A DNA stretch of 57,576 bases from Spirogloea muscicola (Eukaryota; Streptophyta; Zygnematophyceae; Spirogloeales; Spirogloeaceae), in the NCBI GenBank assembly GCA_009602725.1, contig WELB01000267.1:47646-105221 (forward strand), in the 5' to 3' direction. Below are positions 21,375 to 31,456 of the stretch, in pieces. The notes under the pieces were generated by a model. It saw only the letters and a program-made list of their open reading frames with translations, made no database searches and had not been told where the DNA came from. Each line of letters opens with the position of its first letter. Within the stretch, counting starts at the first letter, position 1. The translations under genes were made by a program, and so were the position numbers.

Positions 21375-22990
21375 TAAGTCCCCACTGAGATGTTCACGTC
21401 CTCCGGAACAACCGAAGTCGATCACAACCGCCGGTTGCGGCCGCGACTCAGCGGAGGGCGGTTACCACCCATCGCAAAGTAGTATTTGAGAGCAGCCGGA
21501 CAATGGGCAAGATGGGCGGCAGGCTCCCAAGTGGTATGCTCTGGCCCACAGCCGAGCCATGTCACAAGATACTCACGGGTCTTGCGCCCACGGACCCTGT
21601 CCCGGTGTGACAAGATTTCTTTCAATTCGTACTCAAGCTTATCCTCGAGCAAGAGAGGAGGTGGGGGCGGTTGGACGCGGCCATCCGAATGGAAGGCCCG
21701 GAGCTGGGACACTTGGAATACGTTGTGAGCCTTCACTGCACCGGTTTACCCAGCTCATAGGACACCTTGCCAAGAAGGCGTACCACGGGGAAAGGTCCAA
21801 CCCAGTTGGGTAGCAACTTACTTGTACCCACTGCCCGCAAGGATAGGTGCTTGGTCCTCAAAGTACTGAGCACCCACGTCGAAGGACACGTCCATTGGTC
21901 AGCATAAGCCTTCTGCCTCTTCTGGGCAATTTCCAAGAAATGCAGGGCCCGTCGTTGGGCATCCAAGAGGATCCCGGTGAAGGTGACAGCGGCCGGAACG
22001 CATTATGGCCTCCCCACCTGCAAAGGTGCTCGGGGATGCTGACCGTAGTCAAGGAAGAAGGGTGTCTCTGGTAGACCCATGATAGGCATTGTTCACAGCA
22101 TGTTCGGCCGGAGCCAGAACTTGATCCCAGTCAGGCTGGCTTGGGTTTACAGACCGCCGGAGCATGTCTTTCAGAACCCGACTTATCATCTCGTTTGGCC
22201 ATCGCTTTGGGGATGGAAGGCAGTGGACATGGCCTGCTTAGTGCCAATAAGACGGCAAATTCCTTTCCATAAGTGACCAGTAAATATAGGATCGCGGTCT
22301 GTGACTATCCTTTCGGAAACGCCATGCAGCCTGTACACCTCGTCAACAAAGATGCCAGCGAATCCTTCGCCGAAGCACGCCTGGTCGGTGGAGCAAAGTG
22401 CACCATTCTGCTCAATCGATCCACAAGGAAGACAGTGGCATCAAGTCCATTCCGCGTCTTAGGCGTCTTAGGCGATTGTGTGGTAAAATCAACACTCACA
22501 TCAGCCCAACCGGGTTGAAGTAATCTGGCCGGCTTGCCAGAGATTGCCGTGCTTCGCTGGCATGTAGCACAGCTTTCCACAAAACCATGTACCTGGGCTG
22601 TACAGGTCGGCCACCAGGAAAGGCACCTTACGGCCTTTTTGGTCTTATATGAACTCCCAGATGACCACTATATGGCGGATCATGCAGCTCCTGCATGATG
22701 GTGCTACGCACAGCATTGTAGTCCAGGACTACAACGGCGTCGCTGTGCCACCTGAAGCCGTTGTCATAGAGAGTGCGTAAGTTGGTTGCCACCACAAACC
22801 AAGGGTCTGTGCCATACCCATCACGAATACGCACGTACAAGTCAGAGAGGTTGGCAGCAGGTTGACAAGAAGGGCCACGAGAAGGACATGCCTGCATTGT
22901 GACTCGCAACGCGTTCACGGCAGCTACCGCAGCAGCCCCTGCAATGTTGCGGCTCACCGGGTCCGCAACATTGACTTTTTCAAGGCGGGA
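21375..22990 (-). pseudogene. Truncated gypsy pol: end of RNase H, integrase and chromodomain
   Basis: On the minus strand: ADPVSRNIAGAA-like start near 22960, LSDLYVRIRDGYGTDPWF, HDPPYSGHLG, a zinc-finger remnant SCATCQRSTA (22575), ADVSVDFTTQSPKTP, an integrase remnant with deletions, then LSLRAVGTSKLLPNWVGPF and a chromodomain (21640-21480: YLVTWLGCGPEHTTWEP). RT and gag are absent; the coding part stops where an LTR fragment begins at 22996. Frameshifts throughout. Confidence 0.8.
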
Positions 22991-22995
22991 CTCCC

Positions 22996-23078
22996 TGTAA
23001 CGTTCCTGTCCCTAATCACACAGTAAGGGTCAGAACGTCCTGTTTGGTTTTCGGACATAGGGTGTTTTGGAGACAACC
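22996..23078 (-). repeat. LTR1b end fragment
   Basis: TGTAACGTTCCTGTCCC, CACAGTAAGGGTCAG, and GTGTTTTGGAGACAACC are the inverted last 83 bases of an LTR1b, as at 33220 and 53068. It is cut by the start of a + strand LTR1. Confidence 0.7.
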
Positions 23079-24089
23079 TGTAACGTTTCCTCCGTTTGAG
23101 AGTGCTAACGGTGCGCGATAACCTTACAAGAGCGTAGCGTATCTACCGTTTGGATGCCCAAACGGTGCGGGTAATTTGGCTGCACTCCGTGTAGCTAAGT
23201 ACGGTTCGAGGGTCCCGGGCTCCCTACCCCGTCCGCACGCCTCGGGCTCACGCCCTACGAGCTGGCCGGGTGGGTCAGCTCTCCTCAGGCCGGCGCCTTG
23301 CGGGCTGGCCAGGGTGGGCCAGCTGTCCCTCAGGCCAGCGCCCTGCGAGCTGGCCGGGTGGGCCAGCTCTCCCTCAGCAGTGCCCTGCGGGCTGGCCCAA
23401 TTGGCCAGCTCTCTCTGGCCTCATGGCCGCATGGCCTCGGTCCCGTGTTCTCATGGCCTCAGTCTCTTGGCCCCGTGAGCCAGGCTGTTGGCCTGGCGCG
23501 CCACCTCCTTGGCGCTAGTCACTGTGCAGCACGCCAGTCCCTTGGCTTGGACTCTCGCGCCGGCCTCTTGGCGCTAGTCCCTTGGACTCGTGCTACAGGC
23601 GTCTGGCTTTGTGTGCCAGCAGCCTCTTGTATTCATCGTGTCCCCTTGTCAGGCTTGCCCCTCCGTGGGAGGGCCCTGGGGGCGACCCCCGTCACACCCT
23701 CAGGGGAGGGGTAGCAGAAGAACCGCTATAAGTAGTAGGCCTTGGCCAGACTCCGGAGTCCGATCAACGCCCGAGAGAGACACGGCCCTGCTGCTGCCTG
23801 GCCAGCCCCGCTGCTGCCTGCTGCTGCCGCCGCCGCCACAGCTCTGCTGCTGCCGCCTGCTGCCAGCCCGTCGCCGCAGCTCATCGCTGCGGGCCCTGCC
23901 GGCTCTTTGTAAGTCTATTGGTAGAGTAAATGCCCTAGGGCGGTGCCTCAGGTAAGACTTCCGCTGCGCTCTGTGTGCGTATGTGCGTTGGCGTTCTCCT
24001 GTATGAGGTTGTCTCCAAAACACCCTATGCTCGAATCCACAACAGGACACCCCGACTCTAACTAGGTGATAAGATGCAGAGATGTCACA
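23079..24089 (+). repeat. LTR1, complete (about 1.01 kb)
   Basis: Begins TGTAACGTTTCCTCCG and ends GCAGAGATGTCACA, with TATAAGTAGTAGG near 23728. Flanked by an LTR1b fragment on the left and a LINE on the right; the 5-bp flanks do not match, so it is not a clean solo LTR in its present place. Confidence 0.8.
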
Positions 24090-25102
24090 CCCTCCATCTT
24101 GCAGCCCGTGCCCCCTCCCCCCCGGGGCTGCCTTCCTTCGAGCCGCCAGAAACGGTGGCCCTCTACGCGGGCCTCTGCCGGGTACTCCAGAGCAGCCGCA
24201 GATCAGCTGCAGGCGGCCCCAGTGGCATTCTCACGGAACACTTCCGTGAGCTGTTCCTGGAGGGCGAGGCCTCCGACTTCCAGGCGCTGCTCCAAGTCTG
24301 TCAGCTCGTGGCCCAGGACAGGGTCCCTGCTGCTACCTGTTCGGTGCTTTGCTCCAGCAACCTCCTCACCATCGCAAAGGCCAATGGCAAAGTCCGCCCC
24401 ATCGCCATCGGTGAGGTTCTGTACCGGCTGGTGGCCCGCATGCTGTGGCAGCAACATCTCGGGCAGGCGCAGTCCCACCTTGCCCCACATCAATACGGCG
24501 CTGGGCTACGAAGCGGCAAGGAGGCTGTCGTCCACGGCGTCCGCGGGGCTCTGGATCTCCACCCTGACTGGAGGGTCCTGGCGGTCGACGTGCAAGATGC
24601 TTTCAACAGCGTAGAGCGCAACGCCATCGCCGAGGAGCTGCGAGCGGCCGTTCCCTTCTTCCGCCTTGGCTACGGCCAGCCCAGCGGCCTTCTGTGGCGG
24701 ACAGGGAGTGGCGAGGTGGAGACGCTACAGTCGAGGACGGGCACAGCCAGGGCGATCCTCTGGCAGGGTTCTTATTTCCGCTGGCTCACAGCCGCGCTCT
24801 CAAGGCACTGCGGCGGCGCACCCCGGCGTCCTCCTGCCGTCCTACGCCGAGGACACCACGCTCGTCGGCAGCCCAGGGGATGTTTCAGCAGCCACCGCCA
24901 CCTTCCAGCAGCAGCTGGCTGCCCTCGGCATGTCCATCCGGCCCGAAAAGTGCATCGCGTGGTCTCCGAGTGGCCTCCCTGCCCCCTTGCCCCTGCCGCC
25001 TAGGTGCAAGACTCCCCCAAGCGGCCTCACCATCTGGGCGTCCCATTCGGCACTCCGTGACGCGTTCGTCGACGGGCAACTGCGCGTCCGGCTCCAGGAG
25101 CA
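24090..25102 (+). pseudogene. LINE reverse-transcriptase fragment
   Basis: Non-LTR reverse transcriptase in two frames. The first (to about 24680) has TIAKANGKVRPIAIGEVLYR, HQYGAGLRSG and the A motif VLAVDVQDAFNSV. After a frameshift comes the B motif DGHSQGDPLAGFLF, and after another the C motif as YAEDTTLVG, where active enzymes have YADD. The Asp-to-Glu-type change and the frame breaks make it inactive. It ends in LRVRLQEQ, directly before an LTR1. Its downstream continuation appears to be the minus-strand fragment at 14215-14666, once the inversion is undone. Confidence 0.85.
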
Positions 25103-26077
25103 GGTAGTAACGGCGCGCAATAACCTTACATGAGCGTACCGTATCTACCGTTTGGAGTCCCAAACGGTGCGGGTAGCTTGGCTGCACTCCGTGTAGCCAA
25201 GTACGTTTCAAGGGTCCCGAGCTCCGTACCCTGTCCGCACGCCTCGGGCTCACGCCCTGCAGGCCGGCCGGGTGGGTTAGCTCTCCCTCAGGCCGGCGCC
25301 CCGTGGGCCGACCGAAATGACCAGCTCTCTCGGCCTCTTGGCTGCATGGCCTCGGTCCTGTGTCCGGATGGCCTCAGTCCCTTGGCCCCGTGAGCCAGGC
25401 TATTGGCCTGGCGCGCCGGCCCCTTGGCGCTAGTCCCTTGGACTCACACTGTGCATCGCGCCAGTCCCTTGGACTCGCGCGCCGGCCTCTTGGCGCTACT
25501 CCCTTGGACTCATGCTGCTGTGCAGCGCGCCAGTCCCTTGGACTCGCGCGCCGGCCTCTTGGCGTTAGTCCCTTGGACTCGTGCTACAGGCCTCTGGCCC
25601 TGTGTGCCAGCCTGTTGTATTTGTCGTGTCCCCTAATCAGGCCCACCCCTCCGAGGGAGGGCCCTGGGGGCGACCCTCGTCACACCCTCAGGGGAGGGGT
25701 GGCAGGAGAACCGCTATAAGTAGTGGGCCTTGGTCAGACTCCTCAGTCGACCAACGCCCAAGAGAGACACAGCCCTGCTGCTGCCTAGCCAGCCCCGCTG
25801 CTGCCTGCTGCTGCCGCCGCCGCCACAGCTCTGCTGCTGCCGCCTGCTGCCAGCCCGTCGCCGCAGCTCATCGCTGCGGGCCCTGCCGGCTCTCGGGAAG
25901 TCTGTTAATAGAGTCACCGCCCTAGGGCGGTGCCTCAGGGTAAGACTTCCGCTGCGCTCTGTGCGCGTATGTGCGTTGGCGTTCTCCTGTATGAGGGTTG
26001 TCTCCAAAACACCCTATGCTCGAATCCAAACCAGGACATTCTGACTCTAACTGTGTGATTAGAGCAGAGATGTCACA
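25103..26077 (+). repeat. Displaced 5' LTR of the LTR1 element
   Basis: Matches the 3' LTR at 14667-15641 almost base for base but lacks about the first 30 bases; it starts at GGTAGTAACGGCGCGC. It ends GCAGAGATGTCACA and is followed by primer-binding site and leader, which marks it as a 5' LTR. It now points away from its own gag-pol because of the inversion. Confidence 0.85.
25715..25720 (+). promoter_or_regulatory. Putative TATA box of LTR1
   Basis: CCGCTATAAGTAGTGGGCC lies about 360 bp before the LTR end and is conserved in position in the LTR1 copies at 15023 (inverted), 23728, 47920 and 48425 (inverted). A promoter role is inferred. Confidence 0.5.
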
Positions 26078-26090
26078 TTGGTATCAGAGG
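26078..26090 (+). other. Primer-binding site, initiator tRNA-Met type
   Basis: TTGGTATCAGAGG immediately after the LTR end. TGGTATCAGAG complements the 3' end of plant-type initiator tRNA-Met, the usual primer of plant gypsy and copia elements. Confidence 0.8.
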
Positions 26091-26500
26091 TGTTCTTACA
26101 TCTAGCCAGCCAAGTAAAAGGTTGTGTTTTACTGCTGATAGTGCATGGATCCCTCTGTATGCTGGACTAATTTTTTCTCTTTCGAATGAAATTTTCCAGC
26201 GTAGACGTGGACCTGTCATCGGCCAAGCGGCACGTGTGCCACCCTCTCGCCTTCGACATCCACGTACGGGGCCCTCAGGATGCCAAGTGGCTCTTCGTCC
26301 CGGCAACAAACTATCGTGTTAGATCAGCACTTGACAGCGTAAACTACCTGTGTCCGGCGGATTGCCGGCCAGTACGGCACGGAAGTGAATCCGGTCGCCG
26401 GTGGGCGGCAAAGTCTGACCGTATGCCAGGACTTGGTTGGTTCTTCCACTCCTGATCCCTACCTCTTGCTGCTCGTACAGCTTTGTGGTTTGGAGGTATG
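26091..26500 (+). other. Outer half of the LTR1 element leader
   Basis: Non-coding leader, similar to 13093-13490. It stops at GGTTTGGAGGTATG, where the LTR3 begins. The sister leader at 13480 reads across this point (GTTTGGGGGTATAATCTGG) into sequence resembling the reverse complement of 19947 downward. Confidence 0.8.
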
Positions 26501-26875
26501 TGTAAGGCGGCGGGCGGAGGCCCGGGGCCTTAGGACGCGGAGCTGGACTGCAAGCGAGGATCAAGAGACTGGAAGCACGATGCACAAGGCGTCTTGGATT
26601 ACTGGAGGGGCAAGAGTACAGAGTGCTCGAGAGGTCAGCAGGCAGGATACAGATTGCTGGAGATGGGGGCCCAAGAGGGGCCCCCCTCCTTATATAGCCT
26701 AGCCTCACTAGGGCCTCTGTAAAGATCTAGAAGTTGCAGGAGGACGTTCCCATGCCCGGGGTCCCTCGGGAACCCTCTAGAGGAGCCCAGATTAGGGTTA
26801 GGGCTGACTAGGCTGGATTTAGGCTTAGGGCGCGGGGCGCCGGCTCGAGCTCGGGCTACGGCGCGATTCATGACA
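26501..26875 (-). repeat. 3' LTR3 of the full-length gypsy element (recombinant)
   Basis: 375 bp, TGTCATGAATC at 26875 to CGCCTTACA at 26501. It is preceded on the minus strand by the polypurine tract AAGGGGGGGGTCC (26876-26888). It differs from the 5' LTR at five positions: two near its start and three in its second half. Flank 26496-26500 is gtatg. Confidence 0.95.
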
Positions 26876-26886
26876 GGACCCCCCCC

Positions 26887-29800
26887 TTAGGATGGCCGCT
26901 CCGAGGCCGTCGGCTTGGGTTTGGTGGGGTGTGCTGCGTGGAACTCGCGAACTGCCGCCGGGGCGTGCCCCAAGTGCGAAGCAGGCTCCCAGGTGTCGTC
27001 GTTGGCGCCGTAGCCCCGCCACCGGACGAGGTACTGCAGGCGCCCGCGGTGGAAGCGGGAGTTCAGGACGGCCGCGACCTCGTACTCGTCGTCGCCATCC
27101 ACGCGGACCGGAGGCGGGGGAGCTTGGTGGCGGCCGGGGAAGGTGTTGCTGGCGTACGGCTCCAGGAGGCACACATGGAAGACGTTGTGGAGCCGCGCAC
27201 GAGGTCCTAGGTCAAGCCGGTAAGCCCGCAGGCCAACCTTCTCCAGGATAGGGTAGGGGCCGAGCCGCTTGAAGTCTAGCTTGGAGTTAGGGCGGGAGCT
27301 CGTGATGTGGCGCCGGAGGAGCCACACCTTGTCGCCGGGGGCGTACTCGGGTGCCGGGAGATGGCGCTGGTCGTAGTAGCGCGACTGGAGTTGTTGCGCT
27401 TGCTGCAGAGCGGTCTTGAGGTGGGTCTGCGTCTCTGCCAATGCATGGAGGTAGTCGGCGGCGTGAGGTACTAGATCCGCCCGGGTGGGAGCAATGGTGG
27501 TCGCTGGGTGGTAGCCGTAGTTAGCGTAGAAGGGGGTCCGCTTGATGGATACGTGGAACGAGTTGTTGTAGGAGAACTCTGCAAGGGGAAGGAGTTGTGC
27601 CCAGTCGTCTTGCTGGTAGGAGCAGTAGGCTCGTAGGTATTGTTCCAGCACTTGATTGACTCGCTCGGTTTGACCGTCCGACTGTGGGTGGTGCGCAGTA
27701 GAGAGTGAACTGTGGATGCCGCACGCCTTGAGTAGGTGTCGCCAGAACTGGGAGGTGAAGAGGCGGTCGCGATCGCTCACGATGTCCGAAGGGAAGCCAT
27801 GGAGCTTGAAGACATGGTGTAGGAAGAGCTGGGCGATGTGAGGAGCCGGATCCTTCTTGCAGCATGGGATGAAGTGCGCCATCTTGGTGAGTCGGTCCAC
27901 CACCACCAGGATGGTGTCATAGCCGGAAGACAAGGGGAGATCCGTGATGAAGTCGCAGGAGATGGAAGCCCAAGGGCGTCGTGGAATGGGTAAGGGCTGG
28001 AGGAGTCCGTGAGGGGCATGCCGAGGGGTCTTGATCCTGTTGCAAGTGTCGCAGGTTTTCACGTACTCGTTGATGAAGTCTCTCATGCCTGGCCAGAAGT
28101 AGTGTCGACAGAGTTGCTCGTGGGTCTTCGATTGTCCATAGTGTCCCGCTTGTGGGGAGTCGTGGTGTTGTCGCAGCAGCTGCAGCTTGAGGGGGAGCGA
28201 GTTGGGGATGAAGAGCCGGTTGTTGTAGAGTAGGAGGCCGTTGTGGAGGGAGTAGGAAGCGAGGTCGTCCGGAGAAGGAGAGGCGGGGTGGAGCAGACGG
28301 TTGATGTAGAGCTGACATTGTGGATCTTGTTGCTGGGCTGTTTTGATTTGCTGATGCAATTGTGGATTGGAGAATGTGAAGGTGGCGCAGAGACGAAGAG
28401 GAACTGGACATGGTTGGACCGATGAGGATGCCGATTCATAGTCGGGGCGGCGAGAGAGGGCGTCCGCCTTCCCGTGGGAGCTGCCTCGGCGATATTCGAT
28501 GATGAAGTCGAAACCTGCCAGGTACTCCGCCCATCGAGCTTGTCGGCGCGAGAGTTGTTTGAGATTGTTGAAGTACACAAGGTTTTTGTGGTCGCTGAAC
28601 ACCCGGATGGTCGCGGAGGCGCCTTCTAGATACGCGCGCCAGTGCTTGAAAGCTTGGACAATGGCAAGAAGCTCTTTATCATGGATGGTATAGTTGATTT
28701 CCGCAGGATTGAGTTTCCGACTGTAGTAGGCCACTGGATGCAGAACCTTTTTGTCGTCCCGTTGCGACAGGATGCAGCCGATTGCGTAGTCTGACGCGTC
28801 GGTTTCCACGATGCTCTCTCGTGCAGGGTCGAAATGGGAGAGGACAGGCGCTGAAGCGAAAGTCTTCTTGAGGAAATCAAATGCGGTTTGAGCGGCTGGA
28901 GTCCACTGGAACTTGGTACCACGTTGCGTGAGCACGGTGAGCGGAATGGTGACTTGGGCGTAGTTCTTGACGAAGCGTCGGTAGAAGTTGGCGAAACCGA
29001 GAAATTGTTGCACGTGTCGAAGGGTCTGCGGGGTTGGCCATGCCAGGACTGCTTCCACCTTACTTGGGGCCATGTGAACGCCTTGGGAGGTGATGGTGTA
29101 GCCCAAAAACTCGATTTTCTCCACGTGGAACTCGCACTTCTCCGCCTTAGCGTACAATCCCGCGTTTCGAAGCTTGCCGAGTATTTGACGCACATGATGG
29201 GTATGCTCGTCCATTGTTTTAGAGAAGATGAGGATGTCGTCCAGGTACACCACGCAGAAGTCGTCAAGGTAGTCTCGTAGGGTCTCATTCATGAACCGCT
29301 GGAACGTCGCAGGTGCATTTGTGAGACCAAAGGGCATCACAAGGTACTCGTAGTGGCCATAGCGGGTCCTGAAGGCCGTCTTCCATTCCTCACCCGAAGC
29401 GATCCGGACCAACTGGTAAGCGTTCCTCAAGTCCACTTTTGTGAAGATCTTTGCATCTCGTACCCGGTCCAACAGCTCCGAGATCAGAGGGAGAGGATGC
29501 CGGTCTTTGATGGTGATGGCATTGAGTGCGCGGTAGTCCACGCAAGGCCGTAAGGTGCCGTCCTTCTTTTTCACAAACAGGATTGGAGCCCCAGCCGGAG
29601 AATGGGATGGACGGATCCAACCCTTGGCGAGACTCTCCTCGAGGTACGCCTTCAGAGTCTTGAGTTCCACCTCCGAGAGGGAGTAGATGGGCCCCCAAGG
29701 TGGTTGTCGGTCGGGGACCAATGGAATGGAGTGGTCGTAGGCACGGTGAGGGGGAAGGCTGTCAGCCTTTCGCTTGGAGAAGACGTCGAGGAAGTCATGG

Positions 29801-30534
29801 TACTCCTTGGGGATGGGCGCTGACGAGTCCACTTTGACGCCGTGTGGTGCAGGAATCTTTTCGCATTGTGTCGTTGACGCGATCATGCCGTGAGGGGGTC
29901 GCCGTTGCGGGCGAGCACGTCGAGAGTTGTGTCTTCCTGTCGCGGTTGAGGGCAAGTTCTGTTTGAGGCAAAACTGTTGGCAGTACTCTGAGCAGAAGGA
30001 CAGGTGGTGCCGCCGCCAGTCGATGCCGACGTTGTGTTGACGTAGCCAGTCGATGCCAAGTACAACAGGTTGATGTCCAAGGGTCGTGACGTTGAGAAAA
30101 ATCTGCTCCGTGTGGGCGTAGTCCGGAATTGTCATGCACAGTGGGATGGTCTCTTGGGTGATGTCGCCAGAAGCAATGGGCCGTCCGTCGATGACTTCCA
30201 AGGGCAAGCTGATCCCCTTGGTTAGAAGGGGAACGTGATGCCGGCGTGCAAAGTCGCGGTCGATGAAAGAGTGCGTGGCCCCACTGTCGATGAGAGCGAA
30301 TGCTTGGATCCTCGTTCCTCCATGTTGGTGCAGGTCGACGGCGATGACGAGCTGTCGCGAGCGAACGTGCGAAGAGGTGCGGGTAGCGCCCAGGTAGGCC
30401 CTCCCTGTCAGTCCTGGGCGCCATCGTTTCCCGTTTGGAGCTCTTCCACGGGGGTTGTTGCAGACAGTCGTCCTCGGTTGCTCTTGCGGGGACAGTTGAT
30501 GGCCACGTGATTTGCTTCTCCGCAGTAGAGGCAC
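26887..30534 (-). CDS. Pol polyprotein of the LTR3 gypsy element (PR-RT-RNase H-IN-chromodomain), open
   Basis: An uninterrupted 1215-residue frame. The aspartic protease has LIDSGATHSF (D83). RT has ILFVKKKDG and YLDD at 430-433. RNase H has ETDASDYAIG (D579), E621 and SDH (D648). Integrase has a zinc-binding HHCC segment (about 790-831, ending CDTCNRIK) and catalytic D861, D921 and E957 (SDGQTERVN). A C-terminal chromodomain (about 1155-1200: YLVRWRGYGANDDTWEP) probably directs insertion to particular chromatin. All catalytic residues are present. The frame overlaps gag by 127 bases and is in the -1 frame relative to it, so expression presumably needs a -1 frameshift; the exact slip site was not identified. 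Transcribed from the 5' LTR3 at 31457-31831. Probably recently active. Confidence 0.95.
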   Translation of the reverse strand: MPLLRRSKSRGHQLSPQEQPRTTVCNNPRGRAPNGKRWRPGLTGRAYLGATRTSSHVRSRQLVIAVDLHQHGGTRIQAFALIDSGATHSFIDRDFARRHHVPLLTKGISLPLEVIDGRPIASGDITQETIPLCMTIPDYAHTEQIFLNVTTLGHQPVVLGIDWLRQHNVGIDWRRHHLSFCSEYCQQFCLKQNLPSTATGRHNSRRARPQRRPPHGMIASTTQCEKIPAPHGVKVDSSAPIPKEYHDFLDVFSKRKADSLPPHRAYDHSIPLVPDRQPPWGPIYSLSEVELKTLKAYLEESLAKGWIRPSHSPAGAPILFVKKKDGTLRPCVDYRALNAITIKDRHPLPLISELLDRVRDAKIFTKVDLRNAYQLVRIASGEEWKTAFRTRYGHYEYLVMPFGLTNAPATFQRFMNETLRDYLDDFCVVYLDDILIFSKTMDEHTHHVRQILGKLRNAGLYAKAEKCEFHVEKIEFLGYTITSQGVHMAPSKVEAVLAWPTPQTLRHVQQFLGFANFYRRFVKNYAQVTIPLTVLTQRGTKFQWTPAAQTAFDFLKKTFASAPVLSHFDPARESIVETDASDYAIGCILSQRDDKKVLHPVAYYSRKLNPAEINYTIHDKELLAIVQAFKHWRAYLEGASATIRVFSDHKNLVYFNNLKQLSRRQARWAEYLAGFDFIIEYRRGSSHGKADALSRRPDYESASSSVQPCPVPLRLCATFTFSNPQLHQQIKTAQQQDPQCQLYINRLLHPASPSPDDLASYSLHNGLLLYNNRLFIPNSLPLKLQLLRQHHDSPQAGHYGQSKTHEQLCRHYFWPGMRDFINEYVKTCDTCNRIKTPRHAPHGLLQPLPIPRRPWASISCDFITDLPLSSGYDTILVVVDRLTKMAHFIPCCKKDPAPHIAQLFLHHVFKLHGFPSDIVSDRDRLFTSQFWRHLLKACGIHSSLSTAHHPQSDGQTERVNQVLEQYLRAYCSYQQDDWAQLLPLAEFSYNNSFHVSIKRTPFYANYGYHPATTIAPTRADLVPHAADYLHALAETQTHLKTALQQAQQLQSRYYDQRHLPAPEYAPGDKVWLLRRHITSSRPNSKLDFKRLGPYPILEKVGLRAYRLDLGPRARLHNVFHVCLLEPYASNTFPGRHQAPPPPVRVDGDDEYEVAAVLNSRFHRGRLQYLVRWRGYGANDDTWEPASHLGHAPAAVREFHAAHPTKPKPTASERPS

Positions 30535-31409
30535 AAGCGCATACTGCGACGACGTTCCTTCTCCTCCGCAGTTGGCGGCTGGAAACGAGGCCTGACTCCA
30601 TCAATGTCCATCGGCGAAGGACGCGTTGCCGGTGGTGTCTCTTGGGTCGCTCGCGGCGGGGGCGGACGCGAACCTGAAGGTGGTTGCCGTTCCAGTCGGC
30701 GCTCTTGCAGACGGTTGTCCAGGCGAATCGCAAGCTCCATCAACTCAGCGAGGGAGGTAGGTTTGTTGGCCTTGCACAACTCATCTTTGATCATGTCCTT
30801 GAGGCCGTTGTAGAAGTGAAACCGGAGGGCCGAGTCGTTCCAGTCGAGTGAGGTGCAGATTCGCATGAAGTCCGACGCGTAGGTCGCCGCTGACGTGGTC
30901 TGACGCAAGGTGCCCAGTTGTCGTTCCGCAGATGACGCCTCATCCGGGTCCCCAAAAACCCTTCGAAGTTCTCCAAGGAAGAGTTGAAGATCCAGCAGTA
31001 CGGGACTGGGAGGGTACTGATCCAGCAGCGGCTGCACCCATCGGAACGCGGAGCCTCGAAGGTAGGAAGCCGCGTAGATGCATTTGGCGTATTCGGTGGT
31101 GAGCACAGATGGCTGAGCTGCCACTGCCATCCTGACTTGTGTCACGAAGTCACGAAGAGCTGACTTTTTGCCCTCAAACGGCGCCGGGTCGTTGATGCGC
31201 AGGTCTCGAGTGAGGAGAGGCGCCGCAGGCGGGACAGGTGGAGCGTCGGGGCTGGGTATTGCAGTGAGCCGCTCAAGCAGGTGCGTGATCGTTGCCAGCT
31301 TCGTGGTGGTCTCAGTGCGGAAGCCTTGTAGGTCCACCACGTTGTCGGCAAGGACTTGCAGCTTGCTCAGGTCGTCAGTGGTCAAGGTGACCTCTCGCGG
31401 GGCTGCCAT
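30408..31409 (-). CDS. Gag of the LTR3 gypsy element
   Basis: 333 residues from ATG 31409 (MAAPREVTLTTDD); the open frame extends further upstream into the LTR, but this ATG is the first after the LTR and leader. An N-terminal leucine-rich coiled segment is followed by the retrotransposon gag/capsid domain (about 95-245: PAPFEGKKSALRDFV, YLRGSAFRWVQPLL, FYNGLKDMIKDEL). A basic, proline-rich linker then leads to one CCHC zinc knuckle, CLYCGEANHVAINC, near residue 305, for RNA binding. Capsid assembly and RNA packaging are the expected roles. The 3' end overlaps pol. Confidence 0.9.
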   Translation of the reverse strand: MAAPREVTLTTDDLSKLQVLADNVVDLQGFRTETTTKLATITHLLERLTAIPSPDAPPVPPAAPLLTRDLRINDPAPFEGKKSALRDFVTQVRMAVAAQPSVLTTEYAKCIYAASYLRGSAFRWVQPLLDQYPPSPVLLDLQLFLGELRRVFGDPDEASSAERQLGTLRQTTSAATYASDFMRICTSLDWNDSALRFHFYNGLKDMIKDELCKANKPTSLAELMELAIRLDNRLQERRLERQPPSGSRPPPPRATQETPPATRPSPMDIDGVRPRFQPPTAEEKERRRSMRLCLYCGEANHVAINCPRKSNRGRLSATTPVEELQTGNDGAQD

Positions 31410-31456
31410 GACTTGCAAGGCACGGCGCTCGCTCGCAGGTTGGATCTCCAGCAATA

